Positions 8,406 through 17,325 of a DNA stretch of 64,000 bases are shown in pieces. Position 1 is the stretch's first letter. Each line of letters opens with the position of its first letter. Both the position numbers and the translations under genes were made by a program. This DNA is from Aureliella sp046290675. Its GTDB lineage: Bacteria; Planctomycetota; Planctomycetia; Pirellulales; Pirellulaceae. The notes beneath the pieces were generated by a model. The model had not been told where the DNA came from. It worked only from the letters and a program-made list of their open reading frames with translations, and did not search any database. The DNA lies in NCBI GenBank assembly GCA_046290675.1, contig JBKAHA010000008.1:186001-250000 (forward strand), read 5' to 3'.

Positions 8406-10136
8406 CTATGGTGGGGCTGTCCGGCTCATGGCTAAAGCTCCCGGTTGGCTTCGCCCAAATCTGGCGATGTTCCAATGCGAGTGTTCTGGAGTAAATGCTT
8501 CCCAGGCGGCGTCGGGAATGGGAATGCCTCGACGATCGATGGCTGGAAGTGCCACCCTCGGACGCCCAAGCAAAATAAACGCATCGTCCTGATAGACCAG
8601 ATCCCAACGTGAACCGCTTCTTTCTCGCAACAACTGAAGGCCGGCAGCGGATGCCAATTGGGAGCAGATCTTGGCGTCTCGGTGGATGAGCACCGCGTCA
8701 GTCGGATATTTGTCGACGATGGACCACCAGTCATCTTCTGCATCATAGAACTGGTTGTGATCTCCCATCATGTGTTCTTGGTAGGCTACTTCGTAGCGTC
8801 CGTCAAAGCTGACTCGAACTTGAGGGTACATCTCCCAGGACACGTAGGCTCCGACGTGGAACGGAGTCATCAGATTACCCTTGAAGCGATGTGCCTTGAG
8901 ATAGCGTATCGCTTCGGACGGATAGCTCGCAGAAGAGTATCGAGGCTGCGGCGGAAGTGTTAGCCTCCAAAACGGCTGGTAACACGCAAAGGCAAGAAAG
9001 AGGCAGGCGAACGCCTGGCAACTTCGAACGGTCGCTACTCGATGGCCGTCTAGGAACTCCACAATGGACTTACCGAAGCTAGTTCGACTTAGCCAAGCTG
9101 GCACATAGGCGATCCAGACAACGGCAAAGATCGAACCGTGTCGGATGTGCTTCAACGTCATGTAGGCGCTGAGTGCGAGAAAAGCAAAACCGCGTCGGCG
9201 ACCCGGATTGGCACGGAATCCGATCAACATGAGACCGATACATACGGCGAACAGTGTCAATGTACCTACTGGGTCGTGGGTATGCCAAAGCGGCAACCAC
9301 TCCCGGATGAGTGGTCTATCCATGCCAATGGCTCGGATCAAGTACGGGATGTATTGCCATCCGTAAGGGTTGATGAGCAGAGATGCGCACGCGACTGGGG
9401 CGATCGCCATTAAATGCCAAGTCGCGGATACGGAGTCTCGGAAGGAACGTCTTGGCAGCCAGGCGGATAGGAATCGTTCGACGCTGTGGAAGGCGATCAG
9501 TCCACAACCGACTACGAACCCGGCGTGAACGTTGAGCCATAACACAAGCATGGCTAGCCAACCCAGTACCCAGGCTCGTCGGCCTCGCCAATCCAGCTCG
9601 TGCATCCACAGTTGAAGTGCAATAAAGAGCATGGTGAATAGCTGAGCTCGAATGGTCGCAAAGCCGACCCAATACACGGGAAAGGACGCGACAGAGAAGA
9701 GTGCAAAAAGGTACGGATGGCAGCCCCGCATTCGTGCCACGCGATACAGCACTAACCAGACAGCGGCGGCCAGAGAGAATTTGAGAATCAACAAGCCTGT
9801 CAAACCGAATCCGGTGCCCAGGGTGGCGAAGTAGAGCAAAGCACCAGTTGCCCACTCATGATGCACCGAAGGATTGACGGTGTCGGTGTAGGCGAACACC
9901 TCCTGTTGCGGAACCGCTCCACGCAAAAGGGACTCACGAAAAAGCGACATCTCATGAAACGCATCGTGCGTGATCTCATGGACTCGCGCAATGTAGGCTA
10001 AGAAGCAAGCACCGAGGGTTAGCAGTAGCCAACCCGCTAGACGTACGTCACGCGAGGCTCCAAGTCGCAGATTCGGTCTGAGGAATCGATCGAGCAACTT
10101 GCCTGGTGTTGAATTGGAAATGGAGTCAGTCTTCAT
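8406..10136 (-). CDS. Polytopic membrane protein, glycosyltransferase-39-like architecture
   Basis: This 576-residue protein has a short cytoplasmic start, roughly ten or more hydrophobic segments (about residues 28-390) and a soluble C-terminal part with VRVSFDGRYEVAYQEHMMGDHNQFYDAEDDWW. The N-terminal loop after the first segment (ARVHEITHDAFHEMSLFRESLLRGAVP) and the many-helix layout resemble GT-C glycosyltransferases (dolichyl-phosphate-mannose type), which use lipid-linked sugars at the outer membrane face. I see no decisive catalytic motif, so glycosyltransferase is only an inference from architecture. It stands alone; upstream lies a 700-base gap with a tandem repeat. Confidence 0.7.
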   Translation of the reverse strand: MKTDSISNSTPGKLLDRFLRPNLRLGASRDVRLAGWLLLTLGACFLAYIARVHEITHDAFHEMSLFRESLLRGAVPQQEVFAYTDTVNPSVHHEWATGALLYFATLGTGFGLTGLLILKFSLAAAVWLVLYRVARMRGCHPYLFALFSVASFPVYWVGFATIRAQLFTMLFIALQLWMHELDWRGRRAWVLGWLAMLVLWLNVHAGFVVGCGLIAFHSVERFLSAWLPRRSFRDSVSATWHLMAIAPVACASLLINPYGWQYIPYLIRAIGMDRPLIREWLPLWHTHDPVGTLTLFAVCIGLMLIGFRANPGRRRGFAFLALSAYMTLKHIRHGSIFAVVWIAYVPAWLSRTSFGKSIVEFLDGHRVATVRSCQAFACLFLAFACYQPFWRLTLPPQPRYSSASYPSEAIRYLKAHRFKGNLMTPFHVGAYVSWEMYPQVRVSFDGRYEVAYQEHMMGDHNQFYDAEDDWWSIVDKYPTDAVLIHRDAKICSQLASAAGLQLLRERSGSRWDLVYQDDAFILLGRPRVALPAIDRRGIPIPDAAWEAFTPEHSHWNIARFGRSQPGALAMSRTAPP

Positions 10137-10839
10137 CGGATAGTCGGGGGATCTAGATGAATCGAATCGGCGTTGGCTGAGCGATCTAGGGAAATCGAAT
10201 CGGCGTTAGCTGAGCGATCTAGGGAAATCGAATCGGCGTTGGCTTGGTCGTCACCCATGCGGCTTTGAATGGCGTTCAAGGTGCAAAGGATGATGACCTC
10301 TTTCCAAGGCTAGCACTCACGGTAACGAATGCTGTGGTTTCCACCTTCGGCATCCTCATTGGCTAGGTAATCGTGCCGAATATGCCGGATTTAGTGGAGT
10401 TTTCCCTGGTCCGCCAACCGAGTCACAGCCCACCCGAAGAAGACAACTCTCTCGTGATTGATCGATTTGCAACTGACCTATCGACGCCCAAGCCAGTCAC
10501 CTAGACTCCGTCGGGCGTTTACCACAAGTCTTCGACGGAACGAAGATTTAGGGTAAGTGACCTGCAGCAATCATTGGAATCAAGGGCGTGGCCGCCTTGC
10601 ATGAAGGGGATTGCTGTTGAGATGCGATTTGGAGGAATGGCGTCTCGATCCCAAGTGACGGATGATGTTTGGCGTCATAGCGAGAGCCTTTGCCCGAGTG
10701 AAGAGCCTTATCCTGTGACCCAGCCAGGCAGCGCCGTGGAACTATCGACCCATCGACACAAGGCTCTATCACAGAGGTACATACCTCAGGGCAATCATGG
10801 CTGATTGCTCGGTAGAGTAAACAAGAAGGAGCGTCGAGC
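10137..10839. other. Long intergenic region with tandem repeat, no gene seen
   Basis: These 700 bases separate two divergent genes. They hold the 33-bp tandem repeat at 10161-10245. Short open frames on both strands (for example 10548-10841 minus) lack motifs, a signal or a credible ribosome binding site. The region should hold the promoters of both flanking genes, but no clear -35/-10 pair stands out. Confidence 0.5.
10161..10245. repeat. 33-bp tandem repeat, 2.6 copies
   Basis: Units start at 10161, 10194 and 10227 with an exact 33-base period. The core ATCGAATCGGCGTTGGCTGA is followed by GCGATCTAGGGAA. The first two units differ by only one base (GTTGG versus GTTAG) and the third is truncated after 19 bases. 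The tract sits about 25 bases upstream of the minus-strand membrane protein start, so it lies in that gene's 5' region. Confidence 0.85.
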
Positions 10840-12504
10840 ATGGAAGCTCGTTACGGTGCCTGTGCGCAAGGATTGCGCACGCTCTTGCCACGTATGGCCA
10901 CTTTCCTGACTGCGTTCGGACTCATACCGACAACCGCTACCGCGCAATGGATTCCTGCAGGGCCGCCTGTACAAATCCATGCTGCCACGCAACCGATGAC
11001 TGTTGTCCACGGAGCGCCCGTGATGGGTCAGGTGGTCCACCCGAATCCATTTCGGATGGCGGCTGCCTCGTCGCCTAGACGGGTCAATCGTCCGGTCGTC
11101 GTCAACACGAGAAACTTTATCGTCTTCGCCCAATCCAAAGAGCTGGCGGAGCAAGTGGCTGAGGCGGCAGAGGGTTTTCGACGAGATCTCGCGATGCGTT
11201 GGTTGGGTGAGGAACTTCCGCCATGGTCGCAACGTTGCCCGGTTCATGTGACCGCGTCGCCCAATTTGGGTGCGAGTGGTGAGACTACGTTTGCTCCGAT
11301 CTCAACCGGAGTTGGGAATTGGCGAATGGTTGTGAATGGCACTCAGGAGCGCATCCTAGATAGTGTCTTGCCTCATGAGATTTCTCACACCATTTTGGCA
11401 ACGCACTTTGCCAAATACGCTCAGCAAGGCCGATTCGTACCACGCTGGGCAGATGAAGGCGCGTGCACAACCGTGGAGGCGGAAGTGGAGAAGAAGAAGC
11501 ATCGTCACTTTCTCAATCAGTTTCTACGGACTGGACGCGGTTTGGCCTTCAACCGCATGTTTACTCTGAAAGACTACCCGAAAGATATTCTTCCGCTTTA
11601 TGCTCAGGGGCATTCTGCGGTTCAATTCCTGATTGATCAAAGCAGTCCACGTGACTTCATTCGGTTTTTGGACGACGGTATGGCGACGGGCAATTGGCAA
11701 ACGGCATTGCAAAAACACTATGCCTACGCAAGCATTGGCCAGTTCCAGCAGCTCTGGAATAAATGGCTCGCAGCCGGAAGTCCCAGGAGCTTGATTGCTT
11801 ACGCTCCGAAACTGGCTGGATCAGATGCTGCTGTCCGTTTGGCATCCAACTCGCAAGTCGACTCTTTGGGCCAGCCCATTTCAAACCAGCCAATTTCAAA
11901 CCAGCCCATTCCAAACCAACTCATTCCAAGTGACTCGAACAATGGGGTGATTGATCCTAGAACCATACCAGCACAATTTGCTGTGAACCCACGTGCGAAT
12001 GAGCCTGCACCTGTGCGATTGGCCGGGGGTACGTCATCCGTCACGCAAGACAACGCTTCTAGGACTCAACCAAGTTACTTGTCTGAACCGAGCTGGTACC
12101 GTGATCGACTACGAGCTGTCGCAAGCGGAACACTGCGAGACGCCGCACGTCGTGAAGCTCCCATGCAGAATGGGAATAGATCGAACGCGACCGTGGCCGT
12201 AGCCCGCGCGCCGGAGAATGTTTCCGCCAGCGGGAACGAGCTGGCGGGCAATGCCGGATCTTCTTCAAAGGGATGGCGCGGAACTGGTTGGAGATCCAGT
12301 CAAAACGCTTCGCCAAGCTCGCTCGCTCGTCAAGCAGTTGCTCGACCACAAGAGCCACAAAGCGTTGGGATTCAGGTACTCGAGATGGGCAATTCGGTTC
12401 CGATCCGCGCCGGAGCTCAGAGTTCCCTTCACGGCACGACTCGATCTTCCGCACTGCCTGCAGGGCACATCGGCCCGTCTGCGAAGGTTCCCGTCGTTCG
12501 GTAG
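10840..12504 (+). CDS. Secreted zinc metallopeptidase-like protein (HEXXH, gluzincin type)
   Basis: This 554-residue protein has an N-terminal signal-like segment (LLPRMATFLTAFGLIPTTATAQ). The zinc motif HEISH is at 179-183 in SVLPHEISHTIL, and a candidate third ligand is E206 in PRWADEGACT, 23 residues later, as in gluzincins (peptidase MA-like). The metallopeptidase-like part ends near residue 315. The rest is low complexity and includes a QPISN pentapeptide repeated about four times, encoded by a 15-bp repeat. AAGGAG lies eight bases before the ATG. The function is unknown; extracytoplasmic proteolysis is inferred. Confidence 0.75.
   Translation: MEARYGACAQGLRTLLPRMATFLTAFGLIPTTATAQWIPAGPPVQIHAATQPMTVVHGAPVMGQVVHPNPFRMAAASSPRRVNRPVVVNTRNFIVFAQSKELAEQVAEAAEGFRRDLAMRWLGEELPPWSQRCPVHVTASPNLGASGETTFAPISTGVGNWRMVVNGTQERILDSVLPHEISHTILATHFAKYAQQGRFVPRWADEGACTTVEAEVEKKKHRHFLNQFLRTGRGLAFNRMFTLKDYPKDILPLYAQGHSAVQFLIDQSSPRDFIRFLDDGMATGNWQTALQKHYAYASIGQFQQLWNKWLAAGSPRSLIAYAPKLAGSDAAVRLASNSQVDSLGQPISNQPISNQPIPNQLIPSDSNNGVIDPRTIPAQFAVNPRANEPAPVRLAGGTSSVTQDNASRTQPSYLSEPSWYRDRLRAVASGTLRDAARREAPMQNGNRSNATVAVARAPENVSASGNELAGNAGSSSKGWRGTGWRSSQNASPSSLARQAVARPQEPQSVGIQVLEMGNSVPIRAGAQSSLHGTTRSSALPAGHIGPSAKVPVVR
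11872..11931 (+). repeat. 15-bp in-frame minisatellite inside the metallopeptidase gene
   Basis: Four units of CAGCCCATTTCAAAC or variants start at 11872, 11887, 11902 and 11917 and encode QPISN QPISN QPIPN QLIPS. They mark the linker after the peptidase-like domain, so copy-number changes would keep the reading frame. Confidence 0.8.
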
Positions 12505-12553
12505 TACCGCCCCATAAGTAGCCAGACTTTCGTCATGAAGATGGCGAACGCTT

Positions 12554-12910
12554 CTAAGAATCCGTCGCCGTCGGTTTGCTTCGCTTTCGGCCAATCAGAT
12601 AGCCGACGACAATCCCGATAATCAGTGCTGGAACACTGGTGCAAAGTGCTGTGAGTCCAGCTGCAAAGAAGGCTGCTGTGGCGGCTTCGTCGGCGGATAC
12701 TGAATCATCGACGGCAAAGTCTTCGCTGCCAAAGTCAGCTGCTTCAGCAGGCATTTCAAAATCGGGGACTTCAATGTCTTGCCACGCTGCAGCGCTCGCC
12801 GACTCGCCGAAGGTAGCGAGAACCAAGATCAGTGCGGCAACGCAAGCTAACAAACAGACCAATCGGGAACTCAAAATCGAAGCTCGAACACGCGTCGTGG
12901 TGAAGTTCAT
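12554..12910 (-). CDS. Small membrane protein of unknown function
   Basis: This 118-residue protein has an N-terminal signal or anchor segment (LVCLLACVAALILVLATFGESASA). A short acidic stretch with EVPDFEMPAEAADFGSEDF follows, then a C-terminal membrane segment (TALCTSVPALIIGIVVGYLIG) ending in a basic RKRSKP tail. The order signal, acidic periplasmic stretch, membrane helix and basic tail suggests a C-terminally anchored envelope protein. I recognise no family. It converges on the metallopeptidase gene with a 49-base gap. Confidence 0.65.
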   Translation of the reverse strand: MNFTTTRVRASILSSRLVCLLACVAALILVLATFGESASAAAWQDIEVPDFEMPAEAADFGSEDFAVDDSVSADEAATAAFFAAGLTALCTSVPALIIGIVVGYLIGRKRSKPTATDS

Positions 12911-13255
12911 AAGTTAAGATTCCTTTCTTCAAATGTGGCTGAAGTTGAGCTCAGTCCTGTCAAAGCCCCGTTTGATTCCAATGGTCAACGAGGTGCAAGA
13001 GTGAAGCTCCCTCCAAGGATTCCCCTGTTATACTCCACAACACTCTTCCTGGCTTGCAAGCGTCGCCCGGTCGATGAATTAGCCTTGGAACATGACCTCG
13101 CTAGCGTGATAACGATTTTCGAGTAAATCGGGCCATAGGCCGCATCACTTCTTACGGGAGGGCGTGTGGGTTCCCCCCGGTGAGCAAATCCGACCTCAGC
13201 CCTAACACCAAAAATGCTGAGAAAAATCTCTGAATATGTGGCAAAGTAGGTATTC
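12911..13255. other. Intergenic region between divergent genes, no gene seen
   Basis: This 345-base gap lies between the divergent small membrane protein and asparagine synthetase genes and presumably holds both promoters. Short open frames there lack motifs. No strong palindrome or riboswitch-like structure was noticed. Confidence 0.4.
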
Positions 13256-15163
13256 ATGTGCGGGATAGCAGGTGGGCTCTGGCTCGACCCCTCAAAAGCA
13301 ATTGAATCGCCTGTACTCGACCGCATGGTCGATGCTTTGGAGCATCGTGGTCCTGACGACCGAGGGACCCATCTTGAAGGGCTGTATCGCGATGCGACCG
13401 GGCTAGTACCCGGCGTCGGCCTTGGATTTCGACGCTTGTCGATCATCGACCTCGAAGGTGGACACCAACCGATGTCGAACGAAGACGGCTCGGTATGGAT
13501 GGTATTCAATGGTGAGATCTACAATTATCGCGATCTGCGGCGACGGCTAGAGGGAGCCGGTCATCAATTTCGCACTGACAGTGATTCGGAAACGATCATT
13601 CATCTCTACGAGGATTTGGGGCCACAGTGCTTTGAACACCTCAACGGTATGTTCTCGATTGCGATCTGGGATCGAGCAAAACAACAACTCGTATTAGCGC
13701 GGGACCGGCTTGGTAAGAAGCCACTGTATTATCAATGGCTGGATGGCCAGCTCTTGTTTGGAAGCGAGCTGAAGGCACTATGTGAAAGTCCCACATTCGA
13801 TCGAACCATTTCGCATGCAGCAGTCGATCAGTATCTGACGTATCAGTACGTTCCCCACCCACAATCCATTTATCGCTCTGCTAAGAAGTTACCGCCCGGA
13901 CACTATGCGGTGGTCAGCGAAAGTGGGCTCAATGTACGGAACTACTGGTCGGTCGACTGGAAACGCGAAGTCGATATAGGCGAAGCTGAGGCTGTCCGGA
14001 CGCTCCAGGAGACGTTGGCGGATTCGATTCAGTTGCGGCTTCGTAGTGACGTGCCGCTTGGGGCATTTCTGTCAGGTGGAATTGACTCGTCCCTGATCGT
14101 TTCTCTTGCACAGGAATACCTAGATCAGCCACTGCATACGTTTAGCATCGGGTTTAATGAGGCTGATTTTGACGAAACGCAGTACGCGCAGCAGGTGGCG
14201 AGCTGGGTTCGTACCGAACACCACGAATTCAAGGTGACTCCTGACGCGGTTTCTATCTTGGATGATTTAGTCTGGCACTACGATGAGCCTTTTGGGGATA
14301 GCTCTGCGATACCGACATGGTATCTGTGCAAGTGGACCCGTGAACACGTAACGGTCGCTTTGAGCGGTGATGGAGGTGATGAGCTATTTGCAGGCTACGA
14401 TCGCTACAAGGCTCTCTACCTAAGCCGCATGTTCAATCGCTATCTTCCAATTGGCAAGGTTCTTGGCGGGGCCTGGATCCAGGGCTTACCCGCATCGAAC
14501 AAACAACGCTCATTCGTTCGACGATTGCAACGATTTGGCGAGGCACTGAATCAACCCGCCGCACGGCGGTTTATGAATTGGTTGCAGATCTTTCCCGAAC
14601 GGATGCGAGCCGATCTGTATCAAGAAGAATTCCTTGCTTCGCTCCCGGCTGAAGACCCATTTTCTTTTTTTGAATCGGCTTGGGATGCAGTCGGAGATCG
14701 GGATCTATTCAACAAAGCCTCGCTTGCGGATCTCGTAACCTACTTGCCCTGCGATCTCATGACGAAAGTCGACATTGCGTCCATGTCGCAGAGTTTGGAA
14801 TGTAGGCAGCCATTGTTGGACTATCGAGTTGTGGAGTTTGCTGCATCTTTGCCAGCTCGACTCAAGTATCGCGCTGGTCGTGGCAAGTATCTGCTTCGGG
14901 CGGCCTTCGATCGGCGTTTGCCCAGGCAGATCTGGACGAGAAAGAAGATGGGATTTGGAGTCCCATTGGGGAGCTGGTTCCAAAATGAGCTGCGTGAAAT
15001 GACGACTCAACGACTTCTGGGCACGGATGCTCGTTGTCATCAATTTTTTAGCCCTGATTCTCTAAAAACGATCATCGACCAACATATGACAGGTCGAGTC
15101 AATCATTGTTACCGTTTGTGGAATTTGCTCTTCCTCGAGTCCTGGCTGCGACGTTGGTGCTAG
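13256..15163 (+). CDS. asnB: Asparagine synthetase (glutamine-hydrolysing)
   Basis: This 635-residue protein starts MCGIAGG, so Cys2 becomes the N-terminal nucleophile of the glutaminase domain (about 1-210, with MSNEDGSVWMVFNGEIYN). The synthetase domain carries the ATP pyrophosphatase loop FLSGGIDSSL (about 275-284) and ALSGDGGDELFAGYDRY (about 370). It makes asparagine, or an amidated product, from aspartate, ATP and glutamine. The length and C-terminus match the AsnB paralogues often found with exopolysaccharide genes, but no such cluster is present here, so a housekeeping role is equally likely. Confidence 0.93.
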   Translation: MCGIAGGLWLDPSKAIESPVLDRMVDALEHRGPDDRGTHLEGLYRDATGLVPGVGLGFRRLSIIDLEGGHQPMSNEDGSVWMVFNGEIYNYRDLRRRLEGAGHQFRTDSDSETIIHLYEDLGPQCFEHLNGMFSIAIWDRAKQQLVLARDRLGKKPLYYQWLDGQLLFGSELKALCESPTFDRTISHAAVDQYLTYQYVPHPQSIYRSAKKLPPGHYAVVSESGLNVRNYWSVDWKREVDIGEAEAVRTLQETLADSIQLRLRSDVPLGAFLSGGIDSSLIVSLAQEYLDQPLHTFSIGFNEADFDETQYAQQVASWVRTEHHEFKVTPDAVSILDDLVWHYDEPFGDSSAIPTWYLCKWTREHVTVALSGDGGDELFAGYDRYKALYLSRMFNRYLPIGKVLGGAWIQGLPASNKQRSFVRRLQRFGEALNQPAARRFMNWLQIFPERMRADLYQEEFLASLPAEDPFSFFESAWDAVGDRDLFNKASLADLVTYLPCDLMTKVDIASMSQSLECRQPLLDYRVVEFAASLPARLKYRAGRGKYLLRAAFDRRLPRQIWTRKKMGFGVPLGSWFQNELREMTTQRLLGTDARCHQFFSPDSLKTIIDQHMTGRVNHCYRLWNLLFLESWLRRWC

Positions 15164-15514
15164 GGTGGCAATCAGAATCTCGAGCGATTTGCGGGTGACC
15201 GCCCCAGCTGGTGGTGCACCGGATCAAGAAACGGTTGCGTGCCGATTTAGAGCTCACCGTGTTCGTTCTCGGGTTCTCCGTCCAGCAATGTTGGGTGGTT
15301 GGGGCTCAGGAACAGTTTTCTACAGGTATGCTCTCATCTGGCATTGGCAGATGTGTTACGCTTTCCAAAGAGCTACACAGAGCCAAATTTGGCCAAAGTT
15401 GGATTTCTCGAAAATGCATGGATTGCTAGCGTTCGTTGCGTCGCATTGATTCGCAGTCAGTCCAGGCAGATTCGACCGTGATCTTTACTTCGAGACTCAA
15501 CCTTCGAGACGCAA
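15164..15514. other. Intergenic region, no gene seen
   Basis: This 350-base gap lies between asnB and glgC. The overlapping plus-strand frames here (15165-15481) encode Cys/Trp-rich peptides with no motif, signal peptide or ribosome binding site, and I treat them as noise. The glgC promoter is expected here but is not obvious. Confidence 0.4.
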
Positions 15515-16789
15515 ATGCTACGGAATACCACAGCCGTTGTTTTGGCAGGCGGAAAAGGAACTCGTTTGGAACCCCTGACTCTTGATCGGGCTAAACCGGC
15601 GGTGCCTTTTGGTGGTTATTATCGCATCATCGACTTTGTGCTGTCCAACGCGATCAATTCGGGCTTGCGCCGTCTGCTGGTTTTGACTCAATACAAAGCC
15701 CTCAGCCTGGATCGTCACATTAATCTTGGTTGGCGACAGTACTTTGCCGCTGAGCTTGGCGAGTTCCTGGATGTTGTCCCTCCCCAGCAGCGTATTGATG
15801 AGCATTGGTATCAGGGTACTGCCGATGCCGTTTATCAGAACATCTTCGTGATCGAGAAAGATCGGCCAGAGTATATTTTGGTGCTCGCCGGCGATCACAT
15901 CTACAAGATGAACTACATGAAGATGATTCAATTCCACCAGGAGATGGAAGCGGATCTAACAGTGGGTGCACTGACGGTCGATCGAGAAAGCGCGAAGCAG
16001 TTTGGGGTCATGCAGGTCAATGATCAAAACCAGATCATTGGATTCCAAGAGAAACCTGACGAACCACAAACGGTACCTGGTTCCGACGACGAGTGCTTTG
16101 CGTCAATGGGCATCTATGTGTTCACGACGCGGTTTCTATTCGAACAGCTCTGCCGTGATGCCACGGAACCCGGAAGCAGTCATGATTTTGGCAAGGACAT
16201 CATTCCGTCCATCATCGATGACCATCGCGTTTTCGCGTTTCCGTTCACGGACGAAAACCGAAAACGGCAAGCCTATTGGCGGGATGTCGGAACCATTGAT
16301 GCTTACTACGAAGCCAACATGGATCTGATTGAAGTGGAACCGGAACTCAACCTATACGATCGCGATTGGCCGATCCGAACGTTGCAACCCAATTTGCCTC
16401 CTCCGAAATTCGTGTTTGGTAGCGATGGCGATGTGAATCGAAGTGGGAAAGCGATCGACAGTATCGTTGCACCAGGAACGATCATTAGTGGCGGTCATGT
16501 GCAACGTAGTGTCATCAGTCCAAATGTCCGAGTGAACAGCTACGCATCGGTTGAGGACAGCATCATCTTTCAAGACGTCGACATCGGTCGGCATGCCCGG
16601 GTCAAACGTGCCATTATCGACAAAGGCGTCAGCATTCCGCCTGAGATGGAGATTGGCTATGACCTCGAACTTGATCGACGACGTGGCTTCAGCGTGAGTC
16701 CAAGCGGGATCGTGGTCATCTCCAAAAATGACTCGCCTTCGCCCATTGCGGAAGACTACGCGGATCCATCCAGCGTCGTCATTCGATAA
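15515..16789 (+). CDS. glgC: Glucose-1-phosphate adenylyltransferase
   Basis: This makes ADP-glucose for glycogen synthesis. At 424 residues it has the usual GlgC length. The nucleotidyltransferase motif VVLAGGKGTRLEPLTLDRAKPAVPFGGYYRIIDF opens the protein. HWYQGTADAVYQN, VLAGDHIYKMNY, GFQEKP and AYWRDVGTIDAYYEANMDL are all typical. The C-terminal part has left-handed beta-helix hexapeptides (SVISPNVRVNSYASVEDSIIF). No other glg gene is in the window. Homologues are usually controlled by fructose-1,6-bisphosphate or AMP, which cannot be seen here. Confidence 0.96.
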   Translation: MLRNTTAVVLAGGKGTRLEPLTLDRAKPAVPFGGYYRIIDFVLSNAINSGLRRLLVLTQYKALSLDRHINLGWRQYFAAELGEFLDVVPPQQRIDEHWYQGTADAVYQNIFVIEKDRPEYILVLAGDHIYKMNYMKMIQFHQEMEADLTVGALTVDRESAKQFGVMQVNDQNQIIGFQEKPDEPQTVPGSDDECFASMGIYVFTTRFLFEQLCRDATEPGSSHDFGKDIIPSIIDDHRVFAFPFTDENRKRQAYWRDVGTIDAYYEANMDLIEVEPELNLYDRDWPIRTLQPNLPPPKFVFGSDGDVNRSGKAIDSIVAPGTIISGGHVQRSVISPNVRVNSYASVEDSIIFQDVDIGRHARVKRAIIDKGVSIPPEMEIGYDLELDRRRGFSVSPSGIVVISKNDSPSPIAEDYADPSSVVIR

Positions 16790-16892
16790 CTCCACGTCGA
16801 TAGCTGGCGGGCATGAAGTGCCGAGCTTGCAAAACGAGTTGCCTTGCGGTGCAAGTGAACCGTGCGGCATCCTCGCTTCGCAAAAAGCCCGC

Positions 16893-17168
16893 TCATTTGG
16901 TGAGAATGAGCTTGCCTTGTTTGGTGCGACGCAGTCGGTAGATCTGCCCTGCGTTTTCAATCCAAATTTCATCACCACAGCGGGATAGTGTTTCGAAGCT
17001 GATGATCTTCGGAAGACGCTGCTGGTTTTCTTTCGAGTCTGTGGCCAAATGCTCTGATTGCTCGACGTCTGCATCGAGTCCCTTCCTGTCTGCACTGCTC
17101 AGGGTGGAGTTCGTCATAGCGTCCGGTGTGGCGAAGTCGTGGTTTGGGCCTGGATTGGGTCTGGACAT
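16893..17168 (-). CDS. hemP: Hemin uptake protein HemP
   Basis: The C-terminal 40 residues, with GDEIWIENAGQIYRLRRTKQGKLILTK, match the HemP/HmuP family, small proteins encoded with heme and iron uptake genes. The N-terminal half is an unconserved Asn/Ser/Asp-rich extension. ATG 17168 (MSRPNPGPNH) is used; TTG 17177 and an internal ATG (MTNSTLS, about 17117) are alternatives. No heme receptor is adjacent. A Fur-box-like palindrome lies about 130 bases upstream, shared with the divergent nitroreductase gene. The family shows a link to iron supply; the exact role of HemP is not well defined. Confidence 0.85.
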   Translation of the reverse strand: MSRPNPGPNHDFATPDAMTNSTLSSADRKGLDADVEQSEHLATDSKENQQRLPKIISFETLSRCGDEIWIENAGQIYRLRRTKQGKLILTK

Positions 17169-17180
17169 TTCGGCCAAGTT

Positions 17181-17219
17181 AGCGGTGGATCATGGTGGCT
17201 ACAGCGAGGTTCTTCATTA
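17181..17219 (-). other. Possible 12-codon leader peptide upstream of hemP
   Basis: A short frame encoding MKNLAVATMIHR ends in TAA twelve bases before the hemP ATG. It would put a terminating ribosome close to the hemP start. No clear Shine-Dalgarno precedes it, so it may be chance. Confidence 0.2.
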
Positions 17220-17296
17220 GGGGCCTAATAACGGCTCTTCACGAAGCGATTTAACGCACTTATATTGCAAAAAAACGCCCGAAAATCAATGGCTTA

Positions 17297-17313
17297 TTGA
17301 AACTTAATCTCAA
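17297..17313. promoter_or_regulatory. Fur-box-like palindrome between hemP and nitroreductase genes
   Basis: TTGAAACTTAATCTCAA is an interrupted palindrome. Its 15-base core matches 11 of the 14 defined positions of TGAGAATnATTCTCA, a common Fur-box form. It sits 12 bases before the nitroreductase ATG and about 130 bases upstream of hemP. HemP genes are widely Fur-controlled, which supports the reading. A -10-like TATAAG lies nearer to hemP on the minus strand. Confidence 0.4.
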
Positions 17314-17325
17314 TTGAGGCTCTGG

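Noticed and set aside
10548..10841. 97-residue minus-strand frame ahead of the metallopeptidase gene
   Set aside because: No motif, no ribosome binding site, and it overlaps the promoter and start of a well supported plus-strand gene.
16352..17095. 247-residue minus-strand frame across the end of glgC and hemP
   Set aside because: It covers the well supported glgC 3' end on the other strand and hemP in another frame; the translated protein has no recognisable motif.
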